The translations under genes were made by a program, and so were the position numbers. Under the pieces are notes generated by a model. That model was not told the origin of the DNA and searched no databases. It saw only the letters and a program-made list of their open reading frames with translations. DNA of 64,000 nucleotides from Thermobifida fusca NBRC 14071 = JCM 3263 (GTDB taxonomy: Bacteria; Actinomycetota; Actinomycetes; Streptosporangiales; Streptosporangiaceae). Below are positions 16,489 to 25,313 of the stretch, in pieces; within the stretch, counting starts at the first letter, position 1, and every line of letters begins with the position of its first letter. The DNA lies in NCBI RefSeq assembly GCF_001592045.1, contig NZ_BCWB01000021.1, positions 1 to 64,000 on the forward strand, written 5' to 3'.

Positions 16489-19410
16489 TCAGCCGATGGA
16501 GCAGACCGCGCCGTTGACGGTGAACTTCTCAGGTTTGGTGTTCGAACCGCCCCAGGTTCCGTTGAAGCCGATGTTGACTGAGCCGCCCGGCGGAACTGAT
16601 CCGTTCCACGGCAAGGAGGTGGCGGTCACGTCACTGCCGCTCTGCTGCCAGTTGGCGCTCCAGCCGTGGCTGACAGTCTGTCCCGACGGGAAGGTGAAGC
16701 GCAGTTCCCAGGAGTCCCACGGGGTGCTGCCGGTGTTGGTCAGCGTCACCGAGGCGGTGAAGCCGCCCGGCCAGTCGTTGGTCTGGTACGTCACCGCGCA
16801 GGAGGCGCTGGGCGTGGGAGTCTCGTCCTCCTTCTCGGTGGTGAAGGTGACGGTGGCTGGCGTGGAGAGGTTGCCTGCCGCGTCGTAGGCGACCACCTGG
16901 ACGGTGTACTCCTGGTCCGCGCTCAGCCCGGTGAGCGTGTAGCTGGTCTGCGCGGTGGTGCCCACCTCTTCAGCGTCACCGTCGCGGACCAGGGAGACCT
17001 TGTAGCCGACCACTCCGACGTTGTCGGTGGAGGCGTCCCAGGTCAGGGTGGCGCTGGTCGCGGTGATGTCGCTGGCCTTCAGGTTCCCAGGCTTGCTCGG
17101 CGGGGTCTCGTCGTCGCCCGGTCCGGGCTCTTCTCCGCCGGGCTCGCCGGCGTCGTCCTGGTCGGCGATGAAGGACGCGATCCACGACAGGGGGGCGTTC
17201 CAGTTGATGGTCAGCTCGTTGGTGGACCACGACTCGATGTGGTCGATGTAGCACATCTGGGGGGCGCACCCGGTCAGCTTGGACTGGGCCACCGGGTCCC
17301 AGGTGGTGGAGTCGGAGTTGGGTCCACCGGCCAGCGTGCCCTTGGGCGGGTTGGGCAGCCGGGGGTCGAGCTGGTGGGCGTACCAGCGGCTGTGCTGGTT
17401 GCGGGAGTCCTTGTCGCCGTAGCCGGTGACGTAGGACTGGTTCAGCGCGTTGCGGCCGAAGATGTAGTCCATGCCTTCCAGCACGCCGTCGCGGTATTTG
17501 GTGTCACCGGTGAGGTCGAAGGCGACCGCCAGGATCACCATGTTGTTGAGGACAGCGCTGTTGGAGCCCCAGACGAACACACCGTTGTTCGGCTTGTAGG
17601 CCAGGCCCCACGGGCTGGTCTCGACGTTGGCGAGGTACATGTCGGCGGCATCGACCACGGACTGGCGCACCCGGTCGCGGTCGGCGAGGTCGTTGGGGAT
17701 CGTGGCCAGCTGGAGGCGGGCCAGCGCAGCAGTCCATCCCCAGTCGAAGGCGCCGTCGCGGAAGACCTCTTCGTCGTCGGTGTGCAGCGGCGACGAGGTC
17801 ACCGCGTCGCGGTACTCCTCCTTGCCGGTGGTGAGGAACAGTTCGGCCGCGGCCCAGTAGAACTCGTCGGTGACGTTGTTGTCGTTGTACGGGCCGCCGC
17901 CTTCACCGAAGGCAGGCGCGTAGATGTTCGGGTTGGCCTTGGCGGCGTCCCACGCGGTTTCCGCGGCAGCCAGGCACTCGGCGGCGAAATCCTCGTCGAA
18001 GGGTTCGAACACGCGAGCGCACTGGGCGGCGGTGGCGGCCAGGTTCAGCGTGGCCGCGGTGGACGGCGGCTGCAGGTAGCGCGGCTGCGGGTCAGCGGAG
18101 GGCAGCAGCGGCAGCCCGGTCCACTGTTCGTCGTGGATCTTGTGGTGCGCCATGCCGGCGAGCGGTTCGCCTTCGGGCACCTGCATCTTGAGGAGGAACT
18201 CCATCTCCCAGCGTGCTTCGTCGAGCACGTCGGGCACGCCGTTGCCGGTTTCGGGCAGGCGCAGGGTGGAGTCGGCCAGCTTGTCGGGCTGGGCGGTGTC
18301 GGCGAGCTGGGAGCGCTCGTAGATGCTCATGATCTGGTGCACCGAGATACCGCCGTTGACCACGTATTTGCCGTGGTCGCCCGCGTCGTACCAGCCGCCG
18401 GAGACGTCCAGGGAGTAGTCGCAGGTGCCGGGCGCGCACGGCACGTCGGTATCGCCCTGGTTGGGGGGCACGCCGATGTGGCCGGCCGGGCGTCCGTAGC
18501 CGGGGGCGATGGAGTCGAGGATCTCGATGCCGCTGCGCTGCGGGTAGTAGAACGACAGCGCGTCGACGCGCAGTTCCTCGTAGACGCTTTCGTCGATGTC
18601 GAAGGGGTAGCTGGTTTCACCGTCGACGGTGAGCGTGTAGTCGCTTCCCTTCGTGGTGTAGGAGCTGAAGTCGACGGTGTGGACGTTGAGCCCGGAGCTG
18701 GAGTCCGCGCCGTGCGGCTTGGTCTGGCCGCTGGCGACCACGTTACCGTCGGCGTCGGCAAGCTCCCAGGTGAGCGCGCTGGTGGCGTCGGTGACCACGG
18801 TCGCCTTCTTGGGACCGTGCGGGAGGTAGCCGACCTGGTTGACGCGGACCCGCGGTCCGGTGTCGGGTTCGTAGACCGGGGGTTCGGCGCCGCCGAGCAG
18901 GGCGACGTCGTCGAGGCAGAAGGTCCACGGTTCGTCGGAGCCGCCGATCTGGAAGGCGACTTGGGCGTCGTCCCAGTCGACGTTGGAGGTGAAGACGAAT
19001 TCGTAGGTTTCTGCCTCGGGGCCGAGCAGGGCACGCTCGTCCATCTGGGTGGTCCACGGCTCCACGGGCTCTTGCACCAGGGCGCGGATGGAGACGGGGA
19101 CGGTGCTGGAGGCAGTGAAGGAGAAGGCGTAGGACTCACCTTCGATGAGGGGGATGTCGTCCTGGCCGATGATCACGTCCCACGGGTTGACGGTGCCGCC
19201 GGGGACGTCGACGCACAGCATCCCGTCGGTGACGTTGAGTTGGATGTTCTCGGTTCCCCACCAGGGTGCGGTGCCGGAGCTGAAGTCGCCGTTGCGAATC
19301 TGGTTGACTTCGTCTGCCTGGGCGGGAACCGCCGTACCCCCGAGCGCGACTGCGCAAGTCGCCGCGGTGAGGGCGACAAGGGGGGATCGAGATCTGGGTC
19401 TCCTAAGCAC
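16489..19410 (-). CDS. cel9B: Secreted GH9 endoglucanase Cel9B (E1)
   Basis: 973-residue secreted cellulase. GTG at 19410 is chosen because GGAAGGA lies 5 nt upstream and a signal peptide (RRPRSRSPL, hydrophobic core, PAQA about residues 29-32) follows; longer frames would run through the operator. Domain order: CBM4 (about 36-185), Ig-like linker domain (about 195-285), GH9 catalytic domain (about 290-750), fibronectin III (about 765-855), and C-terminal CBM2 (about 873-973) with flanking cysteines. Catalytic residues are Asp342 and Asp345 in [12 protein letters not shown] and the acid Glu732 in [17 protein letters not shown] follows [14 protein letters not shown]. It cleaves internal beta-1,4 bonds of cellulose outside the cell. 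A perfect CelR box lies 60 bp upstream. The architecture fits T. fusca Cel9B. Confidence 0.95.
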   Translation of the reverse strand: MLRRPRSRSPLVALTAATCAVALGGTAVPAQADEVNQIRNGDFSSGTAPWWGTENIQLNVTDGMLCVDVPGGTVNPWDVIIGQDDIPLIEGESYAFSFTASSTVPVSIRALVQEPVEPWTTQMDERALLGPEAETYEFVFTSNVDWDDAQVAFQIGGSDEPWTFCLDDVALLGGAEPPVYEPDTGPRVRVNQVGYLPHGPKKATVVTDATSALTWELADADGNVVASGQTKPHGADSSSGLNVHTVDFSSYTTKGSDYTLTVDGETSYPFDIDESVYEELRVDALSFYYPQRSGIEILDSIAPGYGRPAGHIGVPPNQGDTDVPCAPGTCDYSLDVSGGWYDAGDHGKYVVNGGISVHQIMSIYERSQLADTAQPDKLADSTLRLPETGNGVPDVLDEARWEMEFLLKMQVPEGEPLAGMAHHKIHDEQWTGLPLLPSADPQPRYLQPPSTAATLNLAATAAQCARVFEPFDEDFAAECLAAAETAWDAAKANPNIYAPAFGEGGGPYNDNNVTDEFYWAAAELFLTTGKEEYRDAVTSSPLHTDDEEVFRDGAFDWGWTAALARLQLATIPNDLADRDRVRQSVVDAADMYLANVETSPWGLAYKPNNGVFVWGSNSAVLNNMVILAVAFDLTGDTKYRDGVLEGMDYIFGRNALNQSYVTGYGDKDSRNQHSRWYAHQLDPRLPNPPKGTLAGGPNSDSTTWDPVAQSKLTGCAPQMCYIDHIESWSTNELTINWNAPLSWIASFIADQDDAGEPGGEEPGPGDDETPPSKPGNLKASDITATSATLTWDASTDNVGVVGYKVSLVRDGDAEEVGTTAQTSYTLTGLSADQEYTVQVVAYDAAGNLSTPATVTFTTEKEDETPTPSASCAVTYQTNDWPGGFTASVTLTNTGSTPWDSWELRFTFPSGQTVSHGWSANWQQSGSDVTATSLPWNGSVPPGGSVNIGFNGTWGGSNTKPEKFTVNGAVCSIG

Positions 19411-19470
19411 GGAAGTCCTTCCGTAGGGGGATTCGAACTGGGAGGATGACCTCACAGCGGAGGCCCACCA

Positions 19471-19484
19471 TGGGAGCGCTCCCA
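19471..19484. promoter_or_regulatory. CelR operator upstream of cel9B
   Basis: TGGGAGCGCTCCCA is a perfect 14-bp palindrome, identical to the site bound by the LacI-family repressor CelR at T. fusca cellulase genes (established knowledge; cellobiose is the inducer). It lies 61 bp upstream of the cel9B start. No second copy was seen in this window. Confidence 0.93.
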
Positions 19485-19582
19485 TTTCATGTGACCTATG
19501 ACATAAAAACAGGATCACTCAGCGGTGTCAATAGGTTACGCTCGGATCAGGACTTTCCGGCTGCTCTTTCCTCCCGCAGAAC

Positions 19583-19651
19583 AAAAAGGGCCCCGCTACC
19601 CGCGGGGTTATTCTCTGCTCGTCCAGCGTTCTCCCCGGGGCAGCGGGCCCT
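19583..19651 (-). terminator. Rho-independent terminator of the YeiH-type exporter gene
   Basis: On the minus strand, AGGGCCCGCT pairs with AGCGGGGCCCT (one bulge) and is followed by TTTTGTT. It lies just after the exporter stop codon. Confidence 0.75.
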
Positions 19652-19663
19652 ATTCCCGCCGTT

Positions 19664-20803
19664 TTACACACTGAATCCGCGGAACAGCAGGCTGGCCAGA
19701 ATCAGGCCTACGACCAGGTTGAACAGCGTGGCGAGCGCGAAGACTCCGATCGGCCGCCAGCCGACCTCCTTGAGCGAATTGACGCTGAATTCCAGGCCAA
19801 TACTGGTGAACGCCGCAATGAGGAACCAGTCACGCAGGGCTTTGGCCGTGTCGAGCCCGGCCGCTCCCGCTTCGCCCATGGCACTGGCCCACAGGGTGGC
19901 GATGATGGACGCGGCGAGGAAGCCCAGCACGAACTTGGGGAATCGGTCCCAGAGAGTGCGTGCCCAGGTGCCGATGCCGACCGTCGCCCCGCCTGCCGGA
20001 GCCACCCGGAAGGTGAAGTAGGCGGTGAGCAGGACGGCGGCCACGCCCATGAGGATGTTCTGCGTGGACTTGACGATAGAGGCGATCTGCAGCGCCCCCT
20101 CACCGACGATGGCGCCTGAGGCGGCCACCGCCGCTGTCGTGTCGATGTTGCCGCCGATCCAGGCCCCTGCCTGGGCCGCGTTGAGACCGATGATCTCCAC
20201 GAGCCAGGGCAGCAGGAAGATGGACGGCAGCGCGAACAGGATCACCAGGCTCGCGGTGTAGGCGAGCTGTTCCTTACGGGCCTGCACGGCTCCGGCTGCA
20301 GCGATCGCGGCGCTCACCCCGCAGATCGACACGGAGGAGGCCAGCAGGGCGCGCAACCGGTCGTCCAGTCCGAAGCGGCCGCCCAGCCACCAGGTGAAGA
20401 GGAAGACCGCGCTGACCAAGAGGATCGCCTGGAGGATGGCCGGTCCTGCGGCTTTGATGATCACGTCGAACAGGACTGTGGAGCCGAGGAGGACCAGACC
20501 GGTCTTGATGAAGAACTCGGTGCGGAATCCTCCGGCGAGCCGACGGCGGATTCCCAGGGCGCTGAGCACGGCGTTGGCCGCCAGTCCCAGCAGGATCGCG
20601 TAGACGGGATATTCGACGGCTTTGGCGACTCCGGCGAAACCAGTGCCTTCGGCGGCCGCGGGGACAGCGGACTCCAGGAACCGGGTCACTGCGGCAAGGA
20701 GGACGACGACGGCGACTCCGAGCAGCGCCCAGTACCAGGGGCGGGCGGGGTCGGCGCCGTCAGGTGCTGCAACGTCGGGGGGTGTCGTAGTGCTCTCGCT
20801 CAT
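19664..20803 (-). CDS. YeiH/UPF0324-type putative sulfate exporter family membrane protein
   Basis: 379-residue polytopic membrane protein with about ten hydrophobic segments. Family landmarks include FFIKTGLVLLGSTVLFDVI, SSVSICGVSAAIAAAGAV (the conserved SxCGxSAxxA block) and GAWIGGNIDTTAAVAASGA. The C-terminal part has DWFLIAAFTSIGLEFSVNSL. The function of the family is poorly established; some members are implicated in sulfite, sulfonate or cysteine export. The ATG at 20803 shares its A with the stop of a 44-codon gene upstream (TGATG), so translation of the two is coupled. Confidence 0.87.
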   Translation of the reverse strand: MSESTTTPPDVAAPDGADPARPWYWALLGVAVVVLLAAVTRFLESAVPAAAEGTGFAGVAKAVEYPVYAILLGLAANAVLSALGIRRRLAGGFRTEFFIKTGLVLLGSTVLFDVIIKAAGPAILQAILLVSAVFLFTWWLGGRFGLDDRLRALLASSVSICGVSAAIAAAGAVQARKEQLAYTASLVILFALPSIFLLPWLVEIIGLNAAQAGAWIGGNIDTTAAVAASGAIVGEGALQIASIVKSTQNILMGVAAVLLTAYFTFRVAPAGGATVGIGTWARTLWDRFPKFVLGFLAASIIATLWASAMGEAGAAGLDTAKALRDWFLIAAFTSIGLEFSVNSLKEVGWRPIGVFALATLFNLVVGLILASLLFRGFSV

Positions 20804-20937
20804 CAGGGCACCAGTCCCGTGGGGATAATCCCGATCAGGGCAGCGGCCAACAGGACGAGGCCGAGGACGGTCGCGGCCCAGTCTTCGCTGAGTCGGAAGC
20901 GAGGTGCACCGGTGGGATGGGATGCTCTGTCGTTCAT
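20803..20937 (-). CDS. 44-residue membrane protein coupled to the YeiH-type exporter
   Basis: A small gene read from the sequence: ATG at 20935-20937, TAAGGA seven nt upstream, stop TGA at 20803-20805 overlapping the exporter ATG. The product starts with a polar, basic segment (MNDRASHPTGAPRFR), then LSEDWAATVLGLVLLAAALI, one membrane helix, and ends IGIIPTGLVP. The LSEDW-hydrophobic motif resembles the extra N-terminal helix of longer YeiH relatives, as I recall them. It may therefore be a split-off subunit that packs against the exporter. Coupling and ribosome site make it likely real. Confidence 0.72.
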   Translation of the reverse strand: MNDRASHPTGAPRFRLSEDWAATVLGLVLLAAALIGIIPTGLVP

Positions 20938-21090
20938 GGCGTGTCCTTACCGGCAGACGAGTGTGCAGGGTGCGGGAGTACCGCGCGCCCACCTTAACTC
21001 AAGTAATCCTACCTATTTAGTATAGATATGGGCTACTTTTCCGAAAAGACCGCCTCGCTCCCCTGCCTGCGACGCACTACCCTGGGCTCC

Positions 21091-21102
21091 TGAACCGGTT
21101 CA
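21091..21102. promoter_or_regulatory. Palindrome TGAACCGGTTCA upstream of the GH1 gene
   Basis: A perfect 12-bp inverted repeat with a central CCGG, the shape of LacI-family operators, 34 bp upstream of the GTG start. It is unrelated to the CelR box, so this beta-glucosidase appears to be under another regulator. Confidence 0.5.
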
Positions 21103-21135
21103 CATGCGAGCATGCACCAGCTACCAGGAGCGCTA

Positions 21136-22527
21136 GTGAGCAACGACCACCTCCCCGAGTTCCCGGCCGGATTCTGGTTCGGCGCGGCTACGGCCAGCTA
21201 CCAGATCGAGGGTGCGGTCCACGCGGACGGACGCGGCCCGTCCATCTGGGACACCTACAGCCACACACCGGGCCTGGTCCTCAACGGCGACACCGGCGAC
21301 GTGGCCTGCGACCACTACCACCGCTACCCCGAGGACGTGGAGCTCCTGCGCCGCCTGGGGGTGGACGCCTACCGCTTCTCCATCGCCTGGCCGCGCGTCA
21401 TGCCCACGGGATCAGGCGACGTCAACCAGCGCGGCCTGGACTTCTACGACCGTCTCGTCGATGCGCTGCTCGAAGCGGGGATCACCCCGGTGCCCACCCT
21501 CTACCACTGGGACCTGCCGCAGGCCCTGGAGGATGCCGGCGGCTGGCGTTCCCGCAGCACCGCGGAGCACTTCGCCGCCTACACCCGGGCGGTCGTTGCC
21601 CGTCTCGGCGACCGGATCCGCCACTGGATCACGCTCAACGAGCCGTTCTGCAGCGCTTTCCTGGGCTATGCCGTGGGCCGGCACGCCCCCGGGGCCCGGG
21701 AAGGCACGCCTGCGCTCGCCGCCGCGCACCACCTGCTCCTCGCCCACGGCCTGGCAGTGCAGGAACTGCGCGCTGCCGATGCGGGCGAGGTCGGCATCAC
21801 CCTCAACCCCGACCGGATCCTGCCCGCCTCCGACAGTGCGGCCGACCGCGCGGCTGCCGACCGCGCGGAAACCCTGCACAACCGGGTCTGGTTCGACCCG
21901 CTGTTCGCCGGCCGCTACCCCGCGAACGAAGCCGACGTGTGGGGAGAGCTCGCGGACGGCTCGTACCGGCGCGACGGCGACCTGGAGATCATCGGCCAGC
22001 CGCTGGACTTCCTCGGCATCAACTACTACCGGCCGCTCAAAGTCGCCGACGGCCCGCTGACCGAAGCCGACCCGGCACGCCGCACCGCCGTAGACATCCG
22101 CGCCCACCAGCAGCGTTTCGATGGAGTGCGGCACACAGCCATGGACTGGCCGGTCGTCCCCGAATCCTTCACGGACCTGCTGCTGGACCTCACGGAGCGC
22201 TACCCGAACCTTCCGCCCATCTACATCACAGAGAACGGCTCAGCCGAGCACGACGTCGTCTCCCCTGACGGACGGGTGCACGACACGGACCGCATCGCCT
22301 ATCTCAACGACCACCTGCATGCCCTGGCCGCGGCGATCCGCGCCGGGGTGGACGTGCGCGGCTACTTCGTCTGGTCGCTGCTCGACAACTTCGAGTGGGC
22401 GTTCGGATACGAGCGGCGTTTCGGCATCGTCCGGGTGGACTACGACACCTTGGAACGGCTTCCGAAGGACAGCTACTTCTGGTATCAGCGGCTCATCGAG
22501 CACCACCGCGCCCGCCACCGCGGCTGA
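21136..22527 (+). CDS. GH1 beta-glucosidase
   Basis: 463-residue cytoplasmic family-1 beta-glucosidase/beta-galactosidase-type enzyme. GTG 21136 is preferred because GGAG lies 6 nt upstream; the upstream ATG at 21112 lacks one. The N-terminal signature is FPAGFWFGAATASYQIEGA. The acid/base Glu is about 169 in TLNEPFCSAF. The nucleophile Glu is about 366 in YITENGSAEHD. The aglycone-side block is WSLLDNFEWAFGYERRFG. There is no signal peptide. It most likely splits cellobiose and short cello-oligosaccharides after import, completing the work begun by Cel9B, though GH1 enzymes are often promiscuous. Confidence 0.94.
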   Translation: MSNDHLPEFPAGFWFGAATASYQIEGAVHADGRGPSIWDTYSHTPGLVLNGDTGDVACDHYHRYPEDVELLRRLGVDAYRFSIAWPRVMPTGSGDVNQRGLDFYDRLVDALLEAGITPVPTLYHWDLPQALEDAGGWRSRSTAEHFAAYTRAVVARLGDRIRHWITLNEPFCSAFLGYAVGRHAPGAREGTPALAAAHHLLLAHGLAVQELRAADAGEVGITLNPDRILPASDSAADRAAADRAETLHNRVWFDPLFAGRYPANEADVWGELADGSYRRDGDLEIIGQPLDFLGINYYRPLKVADGPLTEADPARRTAVDIRAHQQRFDGVRHTAMDWPVVPESFTDLLLDLTERYPNLPPIYITENGSAEHDVVSPDGRVHDTDRIAYLNDHLHALAAAIRAGVDVRGYFVWSLLDNFEWAFGYERRFGIVRVDYDTLERLPKDSYFWYQRLIEHHRARHRG

Positions 22528-22549
22528 CCCCTCGTCTGCGGGCTGCCTG

Positions 22550-22575
22550 GGGCAGCGGCTGCACAGCCGCTGCCC
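22550..22575 (+). terminator. Hairpin after the GH1 gene
   Basis: A perfect 12-bp stem (GGGCAGCGGCTG, 22550-22561, complement at 22564-22575) with a 2-nt nominal loop, 23 nt after the stop codon. No T-tract. Confidence 0.6.
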
Positions 22576-23174
22576 GGACTGGCCACGATCCGCTCTGCCG
22601 TAACGTGCGCACCACGGTGTCGATACTCTCCAGGGCCGCACAGCATCGACAGTCCGGCCTCTCCCCTACATACGCCCCTCCGGTTCGCCCCACAGGACCA
22701 TCTCGATCTTTCAACCTCGGTGGAGCGTGGACCGGGCGTGGACGAATCGGTGGAGGTCTGCCGGGAACACGACGCGGTCTCCTGCGGTGCGAGCGGGAAC
22801 GGCTTGGTGGCCTGGCTCGTCGGCTCCGCCCCGCTGCCCACTCCTCCGCCTGGGCCGCTGACCCCGGGCACTTTCGGGTTGCCGGGCAGCAGGCACGGCT
22901 CGTCCCTGCTGCCGGTCCGCGGCCGGGTGACGTCAACATTGGGAGCTCCTCACCCAGGAGACCGCCGCTCCCGATGGTCCTGATGCCCCTTGTGCACAGC
23001 AGCGGCCCACGCTGGGGCCGTGCGCACTGCGGCGGCTCCGGCTTCGGCGCTGCAATGCACGGCCATCGTGCTCTCTTTTCTCGTCACGCTGGGGAGAGTG
23101 CCCGCTCCGCCTCACGTTACGGCCATGACTTGCCGAGACAACGGACCCTAATCCCGACCCTCATGTCTGGTTTT
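22576..23174. other. 600-bp gap with no convincing gene
   Basis: All frames in this stretch have weak codon bias and no ribosome site, including overlapping open frames on both strands. It separates the GH1 gene from the end of the peptide-transport operon. No RNA gene or mobile-element trace was recognised. Confidence 0.5.
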
Positions 23175-25313
23175 TCACGGTGTGCGGTGGGGTGGGAAAG
23201 CGTCGCCGAGCGGGGAGCGGGGGACGGCGTAGTGGCATGCCACAGCGTGGTCGTTGCCGTGGTCGGCCAGGGTCGGCACCTCTGTTGCGCAGCGGGCCTG
23301 CTCTGCTTCCGTGAGACGGGCGAACACGGGACAGCGGGTGCGGAACCGGCAGCCCGAGGGGGGATGCATCGGGCTGGGCACGTCGCCGCGGAGCACAATC
23401 CGCTGCCGGGCACGCTCCCGGCGCGGGTCCGGGATCGGCACCGCGGAGATCAGCGCCTGGGTATAGGGGTGGGCTGCCGCGGTGAACAGGCGTTCCACGG
23501 GTGCGGTCTCCACGATCCGCCCCAGGTACATCACCGCGACCTGGTCAGCGAGGTGCCGGACCACGGCCAGGTCGTGGGAGACGAAGAGGTAGGAAAGCCC
23601 CAGCCGCTCCTGGAGTTCCTCGAGGAGGTTGATCACCCCGGCTTGGACGGACACGTCCAGCGCGGAGACCGGCTCGTCCAAGACGAGCACTTCAGGTTCT
23701 AAGGCGAGGGCGCGTGCAATCCCGACGCGCTGCCGTTGGCCGCCAGAGAACTCGTGCGGGTACCGGTTGCCGTGGGCCGGGTCCAAACCGACGAGCCGGA
23801 ACAGCTCCCGGACCCGTTCTGCTCCCCCGTTGCGGAACTGGCCGTGGACGCGCAGCGGTTCAGCGACCGCATCGAACACGGTCATCCGCGGGTCCAGGGA
23901 GGCGAACGGGTCTTGGAACACGATCTGCATGCTGCGACGCAACGGCCGCATCCGGGACGAGGACAGTCCGGTGAGAGTCTGCCCGCGGTAGGACACCCGG
24001 CCGCGGGTCGGAGGGATGAGGTTGAGCAGCATCCGGGCCGTGGTGGACTTCCCGCACCCGGATTCGCCTACCAGCGCCAAGGTCTGGTGGGCGTGCAGGG
24101 TGAGAGAGACGTCGCATACCGCGTGGATCTCCCCGCTGCGGCGCCGGATCAGCCCTTTGGAGCGCACCGGGAAGTGTTTGACGAGGCCTTCGGCGACGAG
24201 CACGGGCTCGCCGCGGCTGCGGGTGCGCTCCACCGCCTCTGGAAGCGGGTTCGCACTCGGAGCCGTATTAGAGGCGAACAACTCTTCCGGTCGGATACCG
24301 GCCAGTTGGTCAGCGAAGTGGCAGGCTGCGGCATGGGTGTCGCTGACCGCAGTGAGCTGCGGGGTGCTGGTACGGCACACCGGTTTCGCGAGCGGGCAGC
24401 GGGGCGCGAACGCGCATCCGGAGAGCTGGTGGTCCGGGGAGGGCGGGGCGCCGGGGATGGGGACGAGCCTGCTGTGGGGTGCGGCGTCCATGCGTGGCTG
24501 GCTGCCCAGCAGGCCGAGAGTGTAGGGCATTTGCGGGGAGGAGAAGACCTCGTCCACGCTTCCGGTTTCCACGATGCGTCCCGCATACATCACCGCGACC
24601 CGGTCGACGTGTCCGGCGGCGATGCCCAGGTCGTGGGTGATGAGCACGAGCGCGGCACCGGTAGCGCGGCGTGCGGCCTGCAGTGCGTCGAGGACTTGTG
24701 CTTGGACGGTCACGTCCAGGGCGGTGGTGGGCTCGTCGGCGATGATCACGTCGGGGTCGTTGGCCATGGCGATGGCGAGCACAACCCGCTGGCGCATGCC
24801 GCCGGAGAGTTCATGCGGGTAAGCGTCGATACGCTGCTCCGGTTGGGGGATGCCGACGGTCCGCAGGAGTTCCACGGCGCGTTCGCGGGCGGCAGCGCGG
24901 GACACGTCCCGGTGGGCGTGGATCGCCTCGGTGATCTGCGTGCCGATCGGGTGGACGGGGTTGAGCGAGGTCAGCGGGTCTTGGAAGACCATGGCGACGC
25001 GGGCGCCGCGGATCCGGGTCAGTTCTGCGTCTTTGCGGCCGACGACTTCGTAGCCGGCGACCTGGATCGAACCGGAGACGCGGGCCGTGCGGGGCAGGAG
25101 TCCCAGGACAGCGAGTGCGGACACGGACTTGCCGGATCCGGATTCGCCCACGATGCCGAGGGCTTCGCCGCGGCGCAGGTGGTAGGAGATGCCGCGCACG
25201 GCGTGGACGTCCCCTTCGCTGGTGGGGATCCGGACGTGTAGGTCGGTGACGCTGAGCACGGGGGCGTCTGCGGCAGCGGTTGCAGGGTTCGGGGCGTGGT
25301 TGGTCGAAGTCAT
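23175..25313 (-). CDS. Oligopeptide ABC transporter, fused double ATPase (DppD-DppF type)
   Basis: 712-residue cytoplasmic ATPase carrying two nucleotide-binding domains in one chain. Domain 1 (about 20-275) has Walker A GESGSGKS, signature LSGGMRQR and Walker B VIIADEP. Domain 2 (about 385-640) has Walker A GESGCGKS, signature FSGGQRQR and Walker B VLVLDEP. After each domain is the oligopeptide-type C-terminal extension with a Cys-rich patch (CAFAPRCPLAKPVC and CRFRTRCPVFARL), which in relatives can bind an Fe-S cluster. In most bacteria the two are separate genes. The ATG at 25313 overlaps the permease stop by four bases. It powers the importer encoded just upstream. Confidence 0.93.
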   Translation of the reverse strand: MTSTNHAPNPATAAADAPVLSVTDLHVRIPTSEGDVHAVRGISYHLRRGEALGIVGESGSGKSVSALAVLGLLPRTARVSGSIQVAGYEVVGRKDAELTRIRGARVAMVFQDPLTSLNPVHPIGTQITEAIHAHRDVSRAAARERAVELLRTVGIPQPEQRIDAYPHELSGGMRQRVVLAIAMANDPDVIIADEPTTALDVTVQAQVLDALQAARRATGAALVLITHDLGIAAGHVDRVAVMYAGRIVETGSVDEVFSSPQMPYTLGLLGSQPRMDAAPHSRLVPIPGAPPSPDHQLSGCAFAPRCPLAKPVCRTSTPQLTAVSDTHAAACHFADQLAGIRPEELFASNTAPSANPLPEAVERTRSRGEPVLVAEGLVKHFPVRSKGLIRRRSGEIHAVCDVSLTLHAHQTLALVGESGCGKSTTARMLLNLIPPTRGRVSYRGQTLTGLSSSRMRPLRRSMQIVFQDPFASLDPRMTVFDAVAEPLRVHGQFRNGGAERVRELFRLVGLDPAHGNRYPHEFSGGQRQRVGIARALALEPEVLVLDEPVSALDVSVQAGVINLLEELQERLGLSYLFVSHDLAVVRHLADQVAVMYLGRIVETAPVERLFTAAAHPYTQALISAVPIPDPRRERARQRIVLRGDVPSPMHPPSGCRFRTRCPVFARLTEAEQARCATEVPTLADHGNDHAVACHYAVPRSPLGDAFPPHRTP

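Noticed and set aside
16666-19449. 927-codon plus-strand frame opposite cel9B
   Set aside because: Val/Gly-rich antisense shadow; cel9B domains and operator fix the coding strand.
21103-21118. GCATG repeats beside the GH1 operator
   Set aside because: Too short and common by chance in this base composition.
22395-23702. 435-codon plus-strand frame after GH1
   Set aside because: Overlaps the GH1 end and the ATPase gene in other frames, with poor codon bias in the intergenic part.
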